Source of the DNA: Acanthococcus lagerstroemiae
Taxonomy: Eukaryota > Arthropoda > Insecta > Hemiptera > Eriococcidae
NCBI GenBank assembly: GCA_031841125.1
Contig: CM063106.1
Coordinates: forward strand, 3,844,001 to 3,908,000
Direction: 5' to 3'
Length of the DNA: 64,000 nt
The translations under genes were made by a program, and so were the position numbers. Positions 22,730 to 32,444 of this stretch are shown here, piece by piece (position 1 is the stretch's first letter; each line of letters starts with the position of its first letter). The notes beneath the pieces are model-generated. The model was not told the origin of the DNA and did not search any database. It saw only the letters and a program-made list of their open reading frames with translations.

Positions 22730-23150
22730 TTAGGACTCAAATTTTGAAGAAAAAAAGTTGGGCGAAATTAATGTAGTTTCAAAAGTTGAGCCAACTATCA
22801 AAATCTGATACCATATTCTGAATTTGCGACTCAAAAAAACCCTCTGTTTCAACATGTTTACTAATTTTGAAACCAAGTCAGTTTTGTCCATTGTTTCCAA
22901 CTTGGGGATTCAAACTGGAATTTGATCGAAGCTCTAATGCGATAAGCGGAATCGGCGACGCAAGGTCTGTTTCGACGTCCGATTCAACTTGTGAATTTAA
23001 GCCAGTTTTGTCCATTTTTTCAAAGTTTCAGGGTCCAAATTGTAATCCGATCTAAAATCGGATGTAATATTCGGAATAAGCGACTCAGAAAACTCGTATT
23101 TCATCACTTTGCTCCATATTTTACTTTTTAAAACTTCAAAGTTGGTACCT
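22730..23150. repeat. Degenerate ~124 bp tandem repeat
   Basis: CAGTTTTGTCCATT occurs at 22879 and again at 23003 (period 124), followed each time by CAAA(C/T)TG(G/T)AAT, (A/C)GATC(G/T)AA, and GCG(A/G)AATAAGCG-like strings. A weaker third unit lies upstream (GACTCAAATTTTGAA near 22735). Non-coding. Confidence 0.55.
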
Positions 23151-23745
23151 CTTTCCCTCCTGAACCCCCTTTTTAGATAGAAAATTCTTTCAGCCTCAAT
23201 TAAGCGCAGTCTCAAAATATCAGACACGTCCTTTTATCATTCGTCGATCCAACTTTACATACTAAAAATCAGGCCTTTTTTGTCACTTATTTTTTGGGGG
23301 CACGCTAGTTGATTTTGTATTTGGATAATCAAATTCTTTCATTTTTTCCCACAATTTTTCGATATTTTCGAAATTTTCTTTGAGGGCACGCAGTGCTCCC
23401 ACGTGCCCCCACAAAAAACCCTGCTAAAAATATCCTTGAGAAAGGAGCGGAACGCATTTCAACTAATATTCCGTATACTTCGATACTAAATTTTCTTCAT
23501 CGGATAAATCGAGAAGAAGTTCTAGTAGAAATAGAATCCTACTGAAATTTAGCAAAATCGATTGGTTCGGAGAAAAGAAAGAAGGCATTAAAATTTGAAA
23601 TCAATTGTGATGTCGCATGCGATCGAAAAATCTTGGCGGTATTGCTAATTATCATAACTTTCCGTTCTGATCATTCTTCATGTATGAGGCAATAGAGAGA
23701 CGATACGGAAGGGCCAGTTTTGCGGAGGAAATGTCCAGCTATATG

Positions 23746-23873
23746 CAGCGCTGTTCTGAAAAAACTTTTTGAGGGTATACTTTACCATCATAAGCGGAAC
23801 CATAAACAGTTTAGCAGGGGGTGTGGGGGATGTATACGGCGTATACGGAGTATACCCTTTCGGAACAACGCTG
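23746..23873. mobile_element. hAT MITE, 128 bp, perfect 8 bp target duplication
   Basis: TIRs are CAGCGCTGTTCTGAAA and TTTCGGAACAACGCTG. GCTATATG is present on both sides (23738-23745 and 23874-23881) without mismatch, suggesting a fairly recent insertion. The interior contains the palindromic run GTATACGGCGTATACGGAGT. Confidence 0.9.
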
Positions 23874-26800
23874 GCTATATGGACCTAAATATCGGACGGT
23901 TGTACATCCTTTCTAGTCCACTAAAGTAACTGTACATGAGTAAGGTATTTATGTATTCGTAATTACTATATGTGAGGCCTACTTTTTCAAAATGCAGTGA
24001 GTCGATATTTATGAATTATTCGGATCTCAACATTTATACAAGAAATTTAAAAAAAAAAAATCATGGACTTAGTACATTTTGAAGAGGCATCACAGATATT
24101 GCGATAACATAAAGAAAATCAGTTTTTGCTATTCGACAAAGAGACTAGTTGGCGATTCCATCATCCGATTTCAAAAAATAATAATAATAAATACGAATAA
24201 AATAGACCAACTGTGTTTTTGAAAAGCACTCCTCAACTAAATTCTCACTATCCCGACGGGGAATTGCGGGTGGAGGGGATGCAGTCACATCGGTTGTATT
24301 ATTTTCTTCACAGGAATGAAACAGTCACAAGTTTCATTATTAGTAATTACTATCGGTAAATGAGAAGCAGTTGATAGAGTCAACCAATCAATCGAAAGTA
24401 ATCGATTATAAAATACAGTGCGATCAGTCATTCATTAATAATAGTTTTTAATCGATAGAGTATCGATTAATCTTTACACAAGAATCAGCTTTTCTATAGT
24501 GCTGTTAACTGCAATCGAATTGTTTGTATCTCCATTTTTTTTTCCTTTTGCATTGACGTCGTTATACCTCTGTCAGTCGTATTCTACTCTTTATTGCCAA
24601 AATACTTGCTGTAATCAGTATCGGTAGGCATATCAGTGAGTTGATCAATTTCTGCGTAAAACGTCGGAAAACGTGTATAACAAAGCCTATTTCGGATGTA
24701 CACGTGGCACACCGGATCTCGTGTGCTACGTCGATGGGCTTAAAGGATACGATGCTCGTGCTGAAATTACCCTTTTTCGAGGGGATACACGCATCGTTTC
24801 CGAAGCGTAATAAAAATTAAAAGCTTTCGCGTATTCACAATACTCGGATGTACTAAGTTGTGAGTACTCGTGTCATGATCAACATTTTTCGCCATATTAA
24901 TTACTGAGCGAAGAGAAACGTATTTTGCCAAGAGTTTGGACGTTCTCAACTCAGAAGAAGTCCAGTAAATCAACCGTTAGCTGTGAGGATTGTCTCATCG
25001 TCGTCGATCTTCAGAATTGGCACGCGTGTATCAAATTCATAAACAGATGAATTTGTCCCCAGGTCATGTGTCAGCACTGGAAAAAGGAGGTTTTAGTAGG
25101 ATAAAGGAGGAAACAGTGTTTACGAGTAAACGTGTGACATGTGTTGTGGCTTTTAACAATCTGGTGTTTAAAAAAGTGCATTTTCTGACACCTAAGGGAG
25201 ATTTAGAACCCCCTTCCCCGCTCTATCTCAGAGCTACGACCCTGGACTGTGTGTTTTAAACTGATTATGTATTTTCTGGTCGTTGAGTCTTCATGACCGA
25301 ATGTCGTCTCTAACAAGTTTTTGGTGACGTATAATACCTGTACTAAAGATGGCGTTTATGTAGGTTACATGTGCCCGGATATAGGAAAAGCGACCCGAAG
25401 TTGGAATATTGAAGTGGTCAGGAAAAGGAAAGAATAAAAAGTGAGTACCAATTTTCAAGGAAGTTTTATCTCAGTGTGGGATCCCCATCAGCGATATAGG
25501 ACTTTCTTGGAAACCGGTACTCAATAACATTGGTTTTTATGACTGATATTGTTTTCTTCTGTCATTTCTATAGTTGATTTCTGACATTATGGCTCAAAAT
25601 GGTAGATATTATTGCTCTTCGTCGAAAACTGAAAAAAATGTCCAATTGATTTGGGGGGAAAGGGGGAGGGTAGAGATAAAAGAACATCAAAAATAGATTC
25701 AGTGACCCAAAAAACACGTTTCGAACATGTGCGTGGAAATTGATAGGTGGAGGAGCTCAGACGCAAAGGAAGAGGAGTTGTAAGAAAGGAAACTGTCTTA
25801 AAAATGAATTCAGCGGTTCAAAAAAAAATTGAAGATGAAAAAATATGACTCGTAACTACTAGCTCCAGTAAGAGATGCAACGCAAAACCCAGCATCTCTG
25901 GGTTAGCCTCCGTTTAAATGTCAGCATCCTTGGGGCACGTGTTTTTCCTAATTTTTCTCAAATTCGGAAAATTTGTTTTTGTATTCATTGGCACCGATCT
26001 AGAGAATGAGAACAAAACTTGACCACCAGTAAAATAAAGGCCACCCAGAGGTTTCTCCTTTTCAATTCCGCGTAGTATTACCACTAAGACCGCTACCCTC
26101 CTGCCTTCTCCTTTTCAGTCTAAATATTTCTCGTATTTGGAGTCCATTTGAGTCTACAAATGACATATTTTTAAACACGTTTCTCATATCGTTATTGTGC
26201 GCGTGTGATATTCATTAAAATAGGAAGTCGAGTCGTTGACTTAAATTTCTTTGTTCTGTTGCCGGTTCGCATTAGTCCAACTACTTACTTTTTGGTTTTT
26301 ATAAGCTTATAGTGTTTATGTATGTAATTCGTAAGAGTATTATAATAGTCAACGTACCCGTAATATTTGCCAGATGCTATTGACCCATTAACCTTCGATC
26401 GCTGTTGCTTGTGCGTTTTCATTAGTTTCGAACGTTTATGCGCTAATTAATAAACGCTGTCCATTTGTGTTAATGGTATTTAGAACAATGAAAGTTGTTA
26501 ATTTTGCATCATGCGAATAAGATCCAGTATTAAAGTATAGCTTATTTGTACGCACACACTGAAACACTGAGAGAATGCACCCATCATAACTGTGTGCAGT
26601 GGAGATTTGAGTTAGACATGGGCATCTGGAATCATCGTAATCCTGGAATGACTTCCTTCGAAGCATGGGGCAAGGAATTTAAGTTTTGCAGTCACAGGAT
26701 TTCAGGGCCACTCATCGCAAGAACTGAAGGTTCACAAGTGATGGATAACTGTAAATGAATATGGCTGTTGTGAGTACCGAACTTGGGCTGCTTCTGCGGA

Positions 26801-27714
26801 ATGCGAGGAACAATTGAGAATTGAACCGCTCACTAAAATCGCAGCAGTTTACTACAACATGCACCCTAACCCCAAGGAACACAAGAATCCATGGAAGTGT
26901 GAAAATATCGATTTCTCCTATCCTCGTACATGTGCAGCCTAGATCACTCCGATTTTAAAAACAGTTGAATGGCGATTATTTTAGGAAGACCATTTTTATT
27001 TGTTGTCTGCACAAAATTGTTTTCAGTTAATATCCAACTTCAAAAAACTGTAATCTTTTAGAATATCGAATTATCACCTGTACATTTCTTATGGGAGCGA
27101 TTAATTTTTTATACCATAACTTCATCCTTACTAGTTCTGCCTTCAAATATCAGCCAGTTTGTTTTTGATTAATTGGTTGCTTCTGATCCATTAGTTGCTT
27201 CCCATTCTTCGAAATGACTTCTGATAATGAAATTGACTTGACAGCTGTTTGATTCATGTGAAAAAAAATAATAATTAAATTGTAATTACGAATAGATGAA
27301 TACCTTAGTTATTATAGTGGCCAAAAAGGGATCTATACAACTACCCGATTTTTAGGTTCATTTTCTCTGCAAAACTTCCGGCTTATGCGTCTTCCTTTAT
27401 TGCCTCATGCATGAAAAAGGAACGGTACATAAGCTATAGTAATTAGCAATGCATTAAAAAAAATTCTTGTACATTTTCTGATCGGAAGGTACTGTGCTGG
27501 AAATGCGGCTCATTGGAAATTCTTACTCACTTTCCCTACTATCCTTACCGATCGATTTTGCTGAAATTCAGGAGGATTTCTTTTTCCCGTGACAGGTCTT
27601 GAAGAGTTCACCCCACCTCCTACTCCCACAGTTGGGTCAAGAGTATGATTTGATTTCTTGAAGAAGAAAAAATCTAGCGCAGCTAATAGCGCTATGAAAG
27701 CTACTTTTTCCTAA

Positions 27715-28110
27715 ATAAATAATCGACAAAATTTAGTATCGCAGTGATCAATAATCAAATTATTGAATAACAAAACTAATCAATATATTATTGATAATCA
27801 AAGTACATAGTCAGTACTCGATGATTAGAATAATTTATGAATTCGTAATCAATTGATAATTCCAATAATCAATAAATAGAATTATCGATGTATTGTTAAT
27901 CAAAACAGTTAATGTGTTATGGTTAATTTGAATAAAATATTGATTATCAAAATAATCGATAATCAAAAATCAAAATTATTAGTGGATTAGTAATTTAAAT
28001 AAATATAACTGAAATAATGTATAGTCAAAATAATCAATCATCGGAATAAGCGGTATTTAGTTACCGGTAGTCGAAATAATTTATGTATTGATACACGAAA
28101 TAATCGATAC
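27715..28110. repeat. AT-rich array of ATCGAT / AATCAATA-type motifs
   Basis: About 400 bp in which AATAATCGATAATCAAAA, GATAATCAAA, AATCAATA and ATCGAT(A) recur every 10-30 bases with no fixed period. It looks like a decayed simple repeat. The motif resembles binding sites for CUX/homeodomain and DREF-type factors, but this may be accidental. Confidence 0.5.
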
Positions 28111-28189
28111 ATTCATAAGATGGGAGGTCTCAATGAATTGTTACCCTTCCCCCTCCCTGTTCAAGAGGTCTGTAGTCGGAGTGATCGTG

Positions 28190-28290
28190 CAGGTTCACTT
28201 TGCTGGACTCTTTTCAAATGAAACTTCAATCTTCCGTATCATTCCTTTACTGCCTTGTGAACGAAAAGTATTTAACGTAAGGTAACGCAA
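28190..28290. repeat. Dispersed repeat marked by TTTCAATCTTCCGTATC
   Basis: CTTCAATCTTCCGTATCATTC (trimmed core ATCTTCCGTATC) is shared with 38130-38150. Related inverted sequence occurs near 23640-23700 (GATACGGAAG, TGAGGCAATAGAGAG), and a + orientation copy near 27390-27430 (TTATTGCCTCATGCATGAA). It may be part of the same family as the three-copy GC-rich repeat, since the two are adjacent at 38130-38268. Confidence 0.45.
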
Positions 28291-29250
28291 TATGACGCGG
28301 TGGGTAAGATGCTGCAGTTGTCTGTTTTCCAAGTTGGCAACCCTGTACAACAAAAGTGACGTAGTAGATTTGTAGCACTTCGATACCAGACGTTGTGTAC
28401 AAATTCCCATAGTCGCAGACCTGTTCGTTTTTTTACTACGATGTTTTCCATAATTTTTATATAAGAATATAAGTGCTTGAAAATGTTTGGTCATTTTTTG
28501 AAGTAATTTTGCGGAATTGTGATTTATTTTTGACAATTTTCAATACATTATGTGTTAGATGTACAGTATTTTCACTCCTATTTCAGAAAATTTCATCGGT
28601 TTTACCGGTACATCGAGCAGTTATACATTTTTTTGTCCTCAGATTTACATAGTACGGCAGTTTGTAAGGGTGTGTAAAATAACCAAAGTGGGAGTAGGGT
28701 AAGATGCCGCAATGAATGATAAATTTCGATTATTAATGACCTAACGAAAATTTCTCAGTGTGTTATTTTAGATTATGGCGTCAATTTACATCAGAAAGAC
28801 CACTAGAGGGTCTTGGATAGAAACGCAGCTAAAGACGCGGTGGAATATGTGGGGGGGGGGGGGAGTCATAGCATACGTGAAGCCGCCAGCCGTTTGTTAA
28901 AAATTCCGGAAGGAACCCCTACTTACTGAAAAATTACATTTTATACTCTAATAAAAAGAAAAATCGTGTGAGTTAACATATTTTCATTACAATTTTATTT
29001 AATACGTAATTTCCATAAGCCAAGTTACCCGACCAAAAAAAGCATCTTACCCACACCATCGGGCAAGATGGCCAAAAATGAAGGTCTGGGAAAATGATTA
29101 TACCTCTGTTGGGTGGGGGTAAAACCAAAAAACATCTTTATAAAAGTTGCAGATAAAGGATCAGAATGTTTGTAGCCAAACTTCAGCCCCATCGGATGTT
29201 TTGTCAAGAAACTACGACCATTCTTCGAAATTTGCGTCATCTTACCTTAC
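28276..29250. mobile_element. Possible element with GTAAGGTAA ends and GGGTAAGATG motifs
   Basis: The left border reads GTAAGGTAACGCAATATGAC and the right border TTGCGTCATCTTACCTTAC, partly inverse complements. GGTAAGATGC(T/C)GCA occurs twice inside (28306 and 28695 areas) and inverted at about 29043 (GCATCTTACCCACACC). No TSD or coding frame identified. Confidence 0.35.
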
Positions 29251-29685
29251 TTTATCTTATCAGCCGCTTACACGGTCCATGATTAATGTAACAAAATCCA
29301 AATTTCGCGGAACACGATAAAAACTGAACATTTTTTATGATATGAGGTGTAGAGGGGTGACTCTCACCAGGTCGGACGATTCTTGAATACATTTATTCTA
29401 CTTTTGAATGTATCAGCCTATCAGCGTGTCTAGTTTCAAAATCCTTAGAAGCCTCAGCCTCATTTTTGCCAAAAATTAACGTAGGTGATGGAGCATGCAA
29501 GCGGTGGATGCACTCGACATGAATTATTGTAGTAATTTTAGTGGTGCCTTCGAAAATAGTTCTTACGTATTTTGTCATCGATTGCGGTGTATGTAGGGTA
29601 GGTACTCTACAGAAAACTTTAGCCTTCCTTCCTTTCCGCTTGGTATCGGCAGATTTTGCTCGAAATCAACAGATTCTCTTTATAG

Positions 29686-29808
29686 TATGGGCGCAGATAT
29701 GGGGACTTAGCCTCCTCCCCGACCTTTAGGTAGTGATGGGGGGGGGGGGTTGCTTCATAATAAGGGGGCTTAGCCCCCCTCCAGTTCTGAGCCTTATTTG
29801 CGCGTCTG
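29686..29808. mobile_element. hAT MITE, 123 bp, perfect 8 bp target duplication
   Basis: CTTTATAG flanks both sides (29678-29685 and 29809-29816). The terminal sequences TATGGGCGCAGATATGG and CCTTATTTGCGCGTCTG are inverse complements at 11 of 17 positions. The interior holds a long G run and GGGGGCTTAGCCCCCCTCC, typical of degenerate hAT MITEs. Confidence 0.8.
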
Positions 29809-29937
29809 CTTTATAGACTTTCTTGTTCTCCATCACTCGTGTACATTTTAGGGCTCTATAAATATCCACTCGTTCGTCTCATTGACCACAAAAAACTTGC
29901 CTTTCCTTTTCAGTTGATACTTAATTGAGAAAAAAAA

Positions 29938-30147
29938 TCAACTGAATACCTTGGACGACTTATTTTCACCTTCGAGGATACGTGGTCTTTCGTGGCAACC
30001 CCTTCTTCGTCGAAATTTGTGATGTGCTCGAGGCCCAAACTGAGCTTCCGGAGCCTCTGAGACTTTCTTAAAGTCGGGCTTTGGATGTAGCGATTCTCGA
30101 AGGGAAACTACTTGTACGCGTTTCTGGTCCCTAGCCATTGTGGACAT
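29938..30147 (-). CDS. Small highly charged open frame, unrecognised; possible nested gene fragment
   Basis: A 69-codon minus-strand frame with ATG in a good context (CACAATGG for the second Met). It is rich in Arg, Lys, His and Glu with an FRRRRG run, and sits at the edge of a CpG-rich block. It has no signal peptide or membrane segment and matches no family I recall. It could be a first exon of a minus-strand nested gene (a GAG/GTGAAA string lies near its end), or a chance frame. Its length alone is not significant in this window. Confidence 0.15.
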   Translation of the reverse strand: MSTMARDQKRVQVVSLRESLHPKPDFKKVSEAPEAQFGPRAHHKFRRRRGCHERPRILEGENKSSKVFS

Positions 30148-30159
30148 ATTTGAGAAACG

Positions 30160-32100
30160 AGAAGTGAGCGTTTAACTTCAGCGATGGTTTGCAAATTAGG
30201 TCAACACGAAGCTGCATCGATATAGCGAACGGAAAATCAATAAATTCTATTTGTTGAACACGATGCATCTCTACGCTGGGAAATATTCGCACAAGAATAT
30301 CGGGCTCACCGGTCGCGAGTATCTCGATATTATATCAGCTCTTTCCCTTATTCCTTCCACTTTTTTCTCGTCGTCGTTTACTTCATTGTGGGCATCAATT
30401 AACACGCGATGATTCGCGCGAATAAAGAATATAATTCGTATCTGCACGCGCGACCATTAGGGCGTTAAAATGTTAAAAATTCACCGAATCGTGAGCGCGT
30501 TCCCTCTTGCAATTGGCTGCTCGAACTGCCCTGTGCACATGAAAAGCCACTGTACGTAATATATATACATGTACTATATGTATGTAATGTACAGTACATA
30601 TATCTCTAATACGCGGAGCAATCTTGGTGGAATATTAAAATCTTAACTGCGTATTATTAATCGAATTGGCAACACCGTACACGTGCCATTGAACTGAGCC
30701 GAGTTGTGTTTCCATTCGGTTTATATTATTTTCGTGAACGGTAATTTCGATCCTCTCGGGATGTTGAAAATCGTTATCTTACCACGGATTGGTGATTTTT
30801 TTCAGTATCTTAGTTTCGCTGTCGTTGCCGCCATACCAGGTCCGAAGTTTCGCACCAATGCACTTGCGCCGGCTTTTCATTCGTTATCTGTGATCTGTAT
30901 AGGTACATGTAGAATAGTTTCGGTGTCGAGCATGGACTCCGGTTACTTGCCGTACCCGAATCCATTACGGATCAAGGTGTATATCGAAATAAATTACGAT
31001 TTTACACCGATTCCAACGAAAAGAATGTGTGTGCACCCGATCGCCGCCGTCCGTTTATGTAGGACGCGGGCTTGCGGAAAATCGATCCGCCAGTTTGCCC
31101 ACACTTTGCCGGAAAATTGATCCGCCAGTTTGCCCACACTTTGCCGGAAAATTACATACGTCGATATTTGGCAAGAGCTTAGGTCGGTTTCTTCGTTCAG
31201 TTTCTTTTTCTTCTCGTACCAACTAGTTTCCGAGGTATAGAAGCTGGACAACAGAGTAGGTTTATAAGTAAGCTATAGCAACACACGTTCCATCTGATAT
31301 AGCGAATGAGGGTAAACATACAAACTCGTATAATTTGTTTATAAATTCTGAATCTTTTATTGTGAAACACGTTCGCATGTATAATCGCGGTGAAAATAGG
31401 CGGCTAGCGATTTAACGGAATCGAATGGAAATGCGTCCGTCTATCGAATGCGTCTGATGAGAACAGCTCATCTATGAAAAGGTAAACAAACTCGTTCGAA
31501 TCTAATCACGGACAAGAGCATACTCGAACTCTACGGTGCGTTGGTACGTTTTCTCGTTCAACGGAGACTTAGAAACTCTGGAACTTTCTACCGGCTGCTG
31601 GCGAACACGTAATGTTTTCGTTATGCAACATTTGCTACAGCTAAAAATATTAATTTTGGAGTTCTGTCGATACATATGTCTCAAAATTTTCATATGACTT
31701 CTCTGATAAGTATAAACGAACTACTCGTATATTCGTATTCCGTTCAATATTGGGAGGCGTGAGGTGGTCGAAGACTTGAAGTTCAACCGGCATTTTAGAG
31801 CAGATTGGGTTAGCTGAAGCATACGATGCCAAGTAATACTACGTCGTATGCAGAATTTAATGGAGAAATCAAAGAGATATACGAAGCTACAGTCGGTATC
31901 CGAATTGGAAACACTTTCCCTTTCTGTCGAAGTGAGCCAAAAGAACGCAATGCAAAAGCACTGGTTGGTAACTGGGTAACTATACTATTCGAGGGATAGC
32001 TTCTGGGCGTGCGCCGAATCGAACACGAACCTTACTGCACTGCGCAGCAAAGGCGAGTAATCTGGAGGCGAAGTTTTGTGTTGCGATTGCAAATGCGCTT
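30160..32100. promoter_or_regulatory. CpG-rich, repeat-poor intronic block
   Basis: CpG-rich sequence with few transposon traces apart from the 35 bp tandem repeat at 31076-31153 and a short AT palindromic patch (GTACATATATCTC area near 30560-30610). Candidate regulatory DNA; no exon supported. Confidence 0.25.
31076..31153. repeat. 35 bp tandem repeat, 2.2 copies
   Basis: Units start GGAAAAT(C/T)GATCCGCCAG and end CACACTTTGCC, at 31076-31110 and 31111-31145, with a partial third start. Only one base differs between the full units, so the duplication is recent. The 35-base period is not a multiple of three, arguing against coding use. Confidence 0.9.
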
Positions 32101-32271
32101 CGGCTTTTTTTGTCTACTGAATGCGAACATTTTTCACCGTTCCCTCAGTCTCTGTCGACAATTCTACCCTTGTCAACTGCGTTGGATTACACCGGTTTCT
32201 TTTTTCAGTTCAAATATTGACTTCTAGGGGGTATACTCAACTAATGTTCGTCTCTTGAATGACAGTCAGTA

Positions 32272-32444
32272 CTAGAGCACTACATATACATCCGAGTATG
32301 CTAAACCGCCATTTCCATCCTGACTTTTTCCGTTGACTAGCGAACGCATCGCCGGCGATGATCGAAGCTGCCCGCAACGCGTTCGCTAGTCAACGGAAAA
32401 AGCCAATGGCGGTTTAGTATACTCGGATGTATAGAGTGCTCTAT
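32272..32444. mobile_element. Foldback element, 173 bp, with 5 bp duplication
   Basis: Long inverted repeats run almost to the centre: CTAGAGCACTACATATACAT, CCGAGTATGCTAAACCGCC, TTTTTCCGTTGACTAGCGAA on the left and their complements on the right, around a loop near 32350-32375. CAGTA occurs on both sides (32267-32271 and 32445-32449). It shares end motifs (TAGAGC(A/G)CTA, CCGAGTAT) with the element at 41606-41760. Confidence 0.8.

Noticed and set aside
30704..31120. 138-codon + strand frame over the 35 bp repeat
   Set aside because: The repeat period is not a multiple of three and repeated units are read in different frames, so it is not a real coding repeat.
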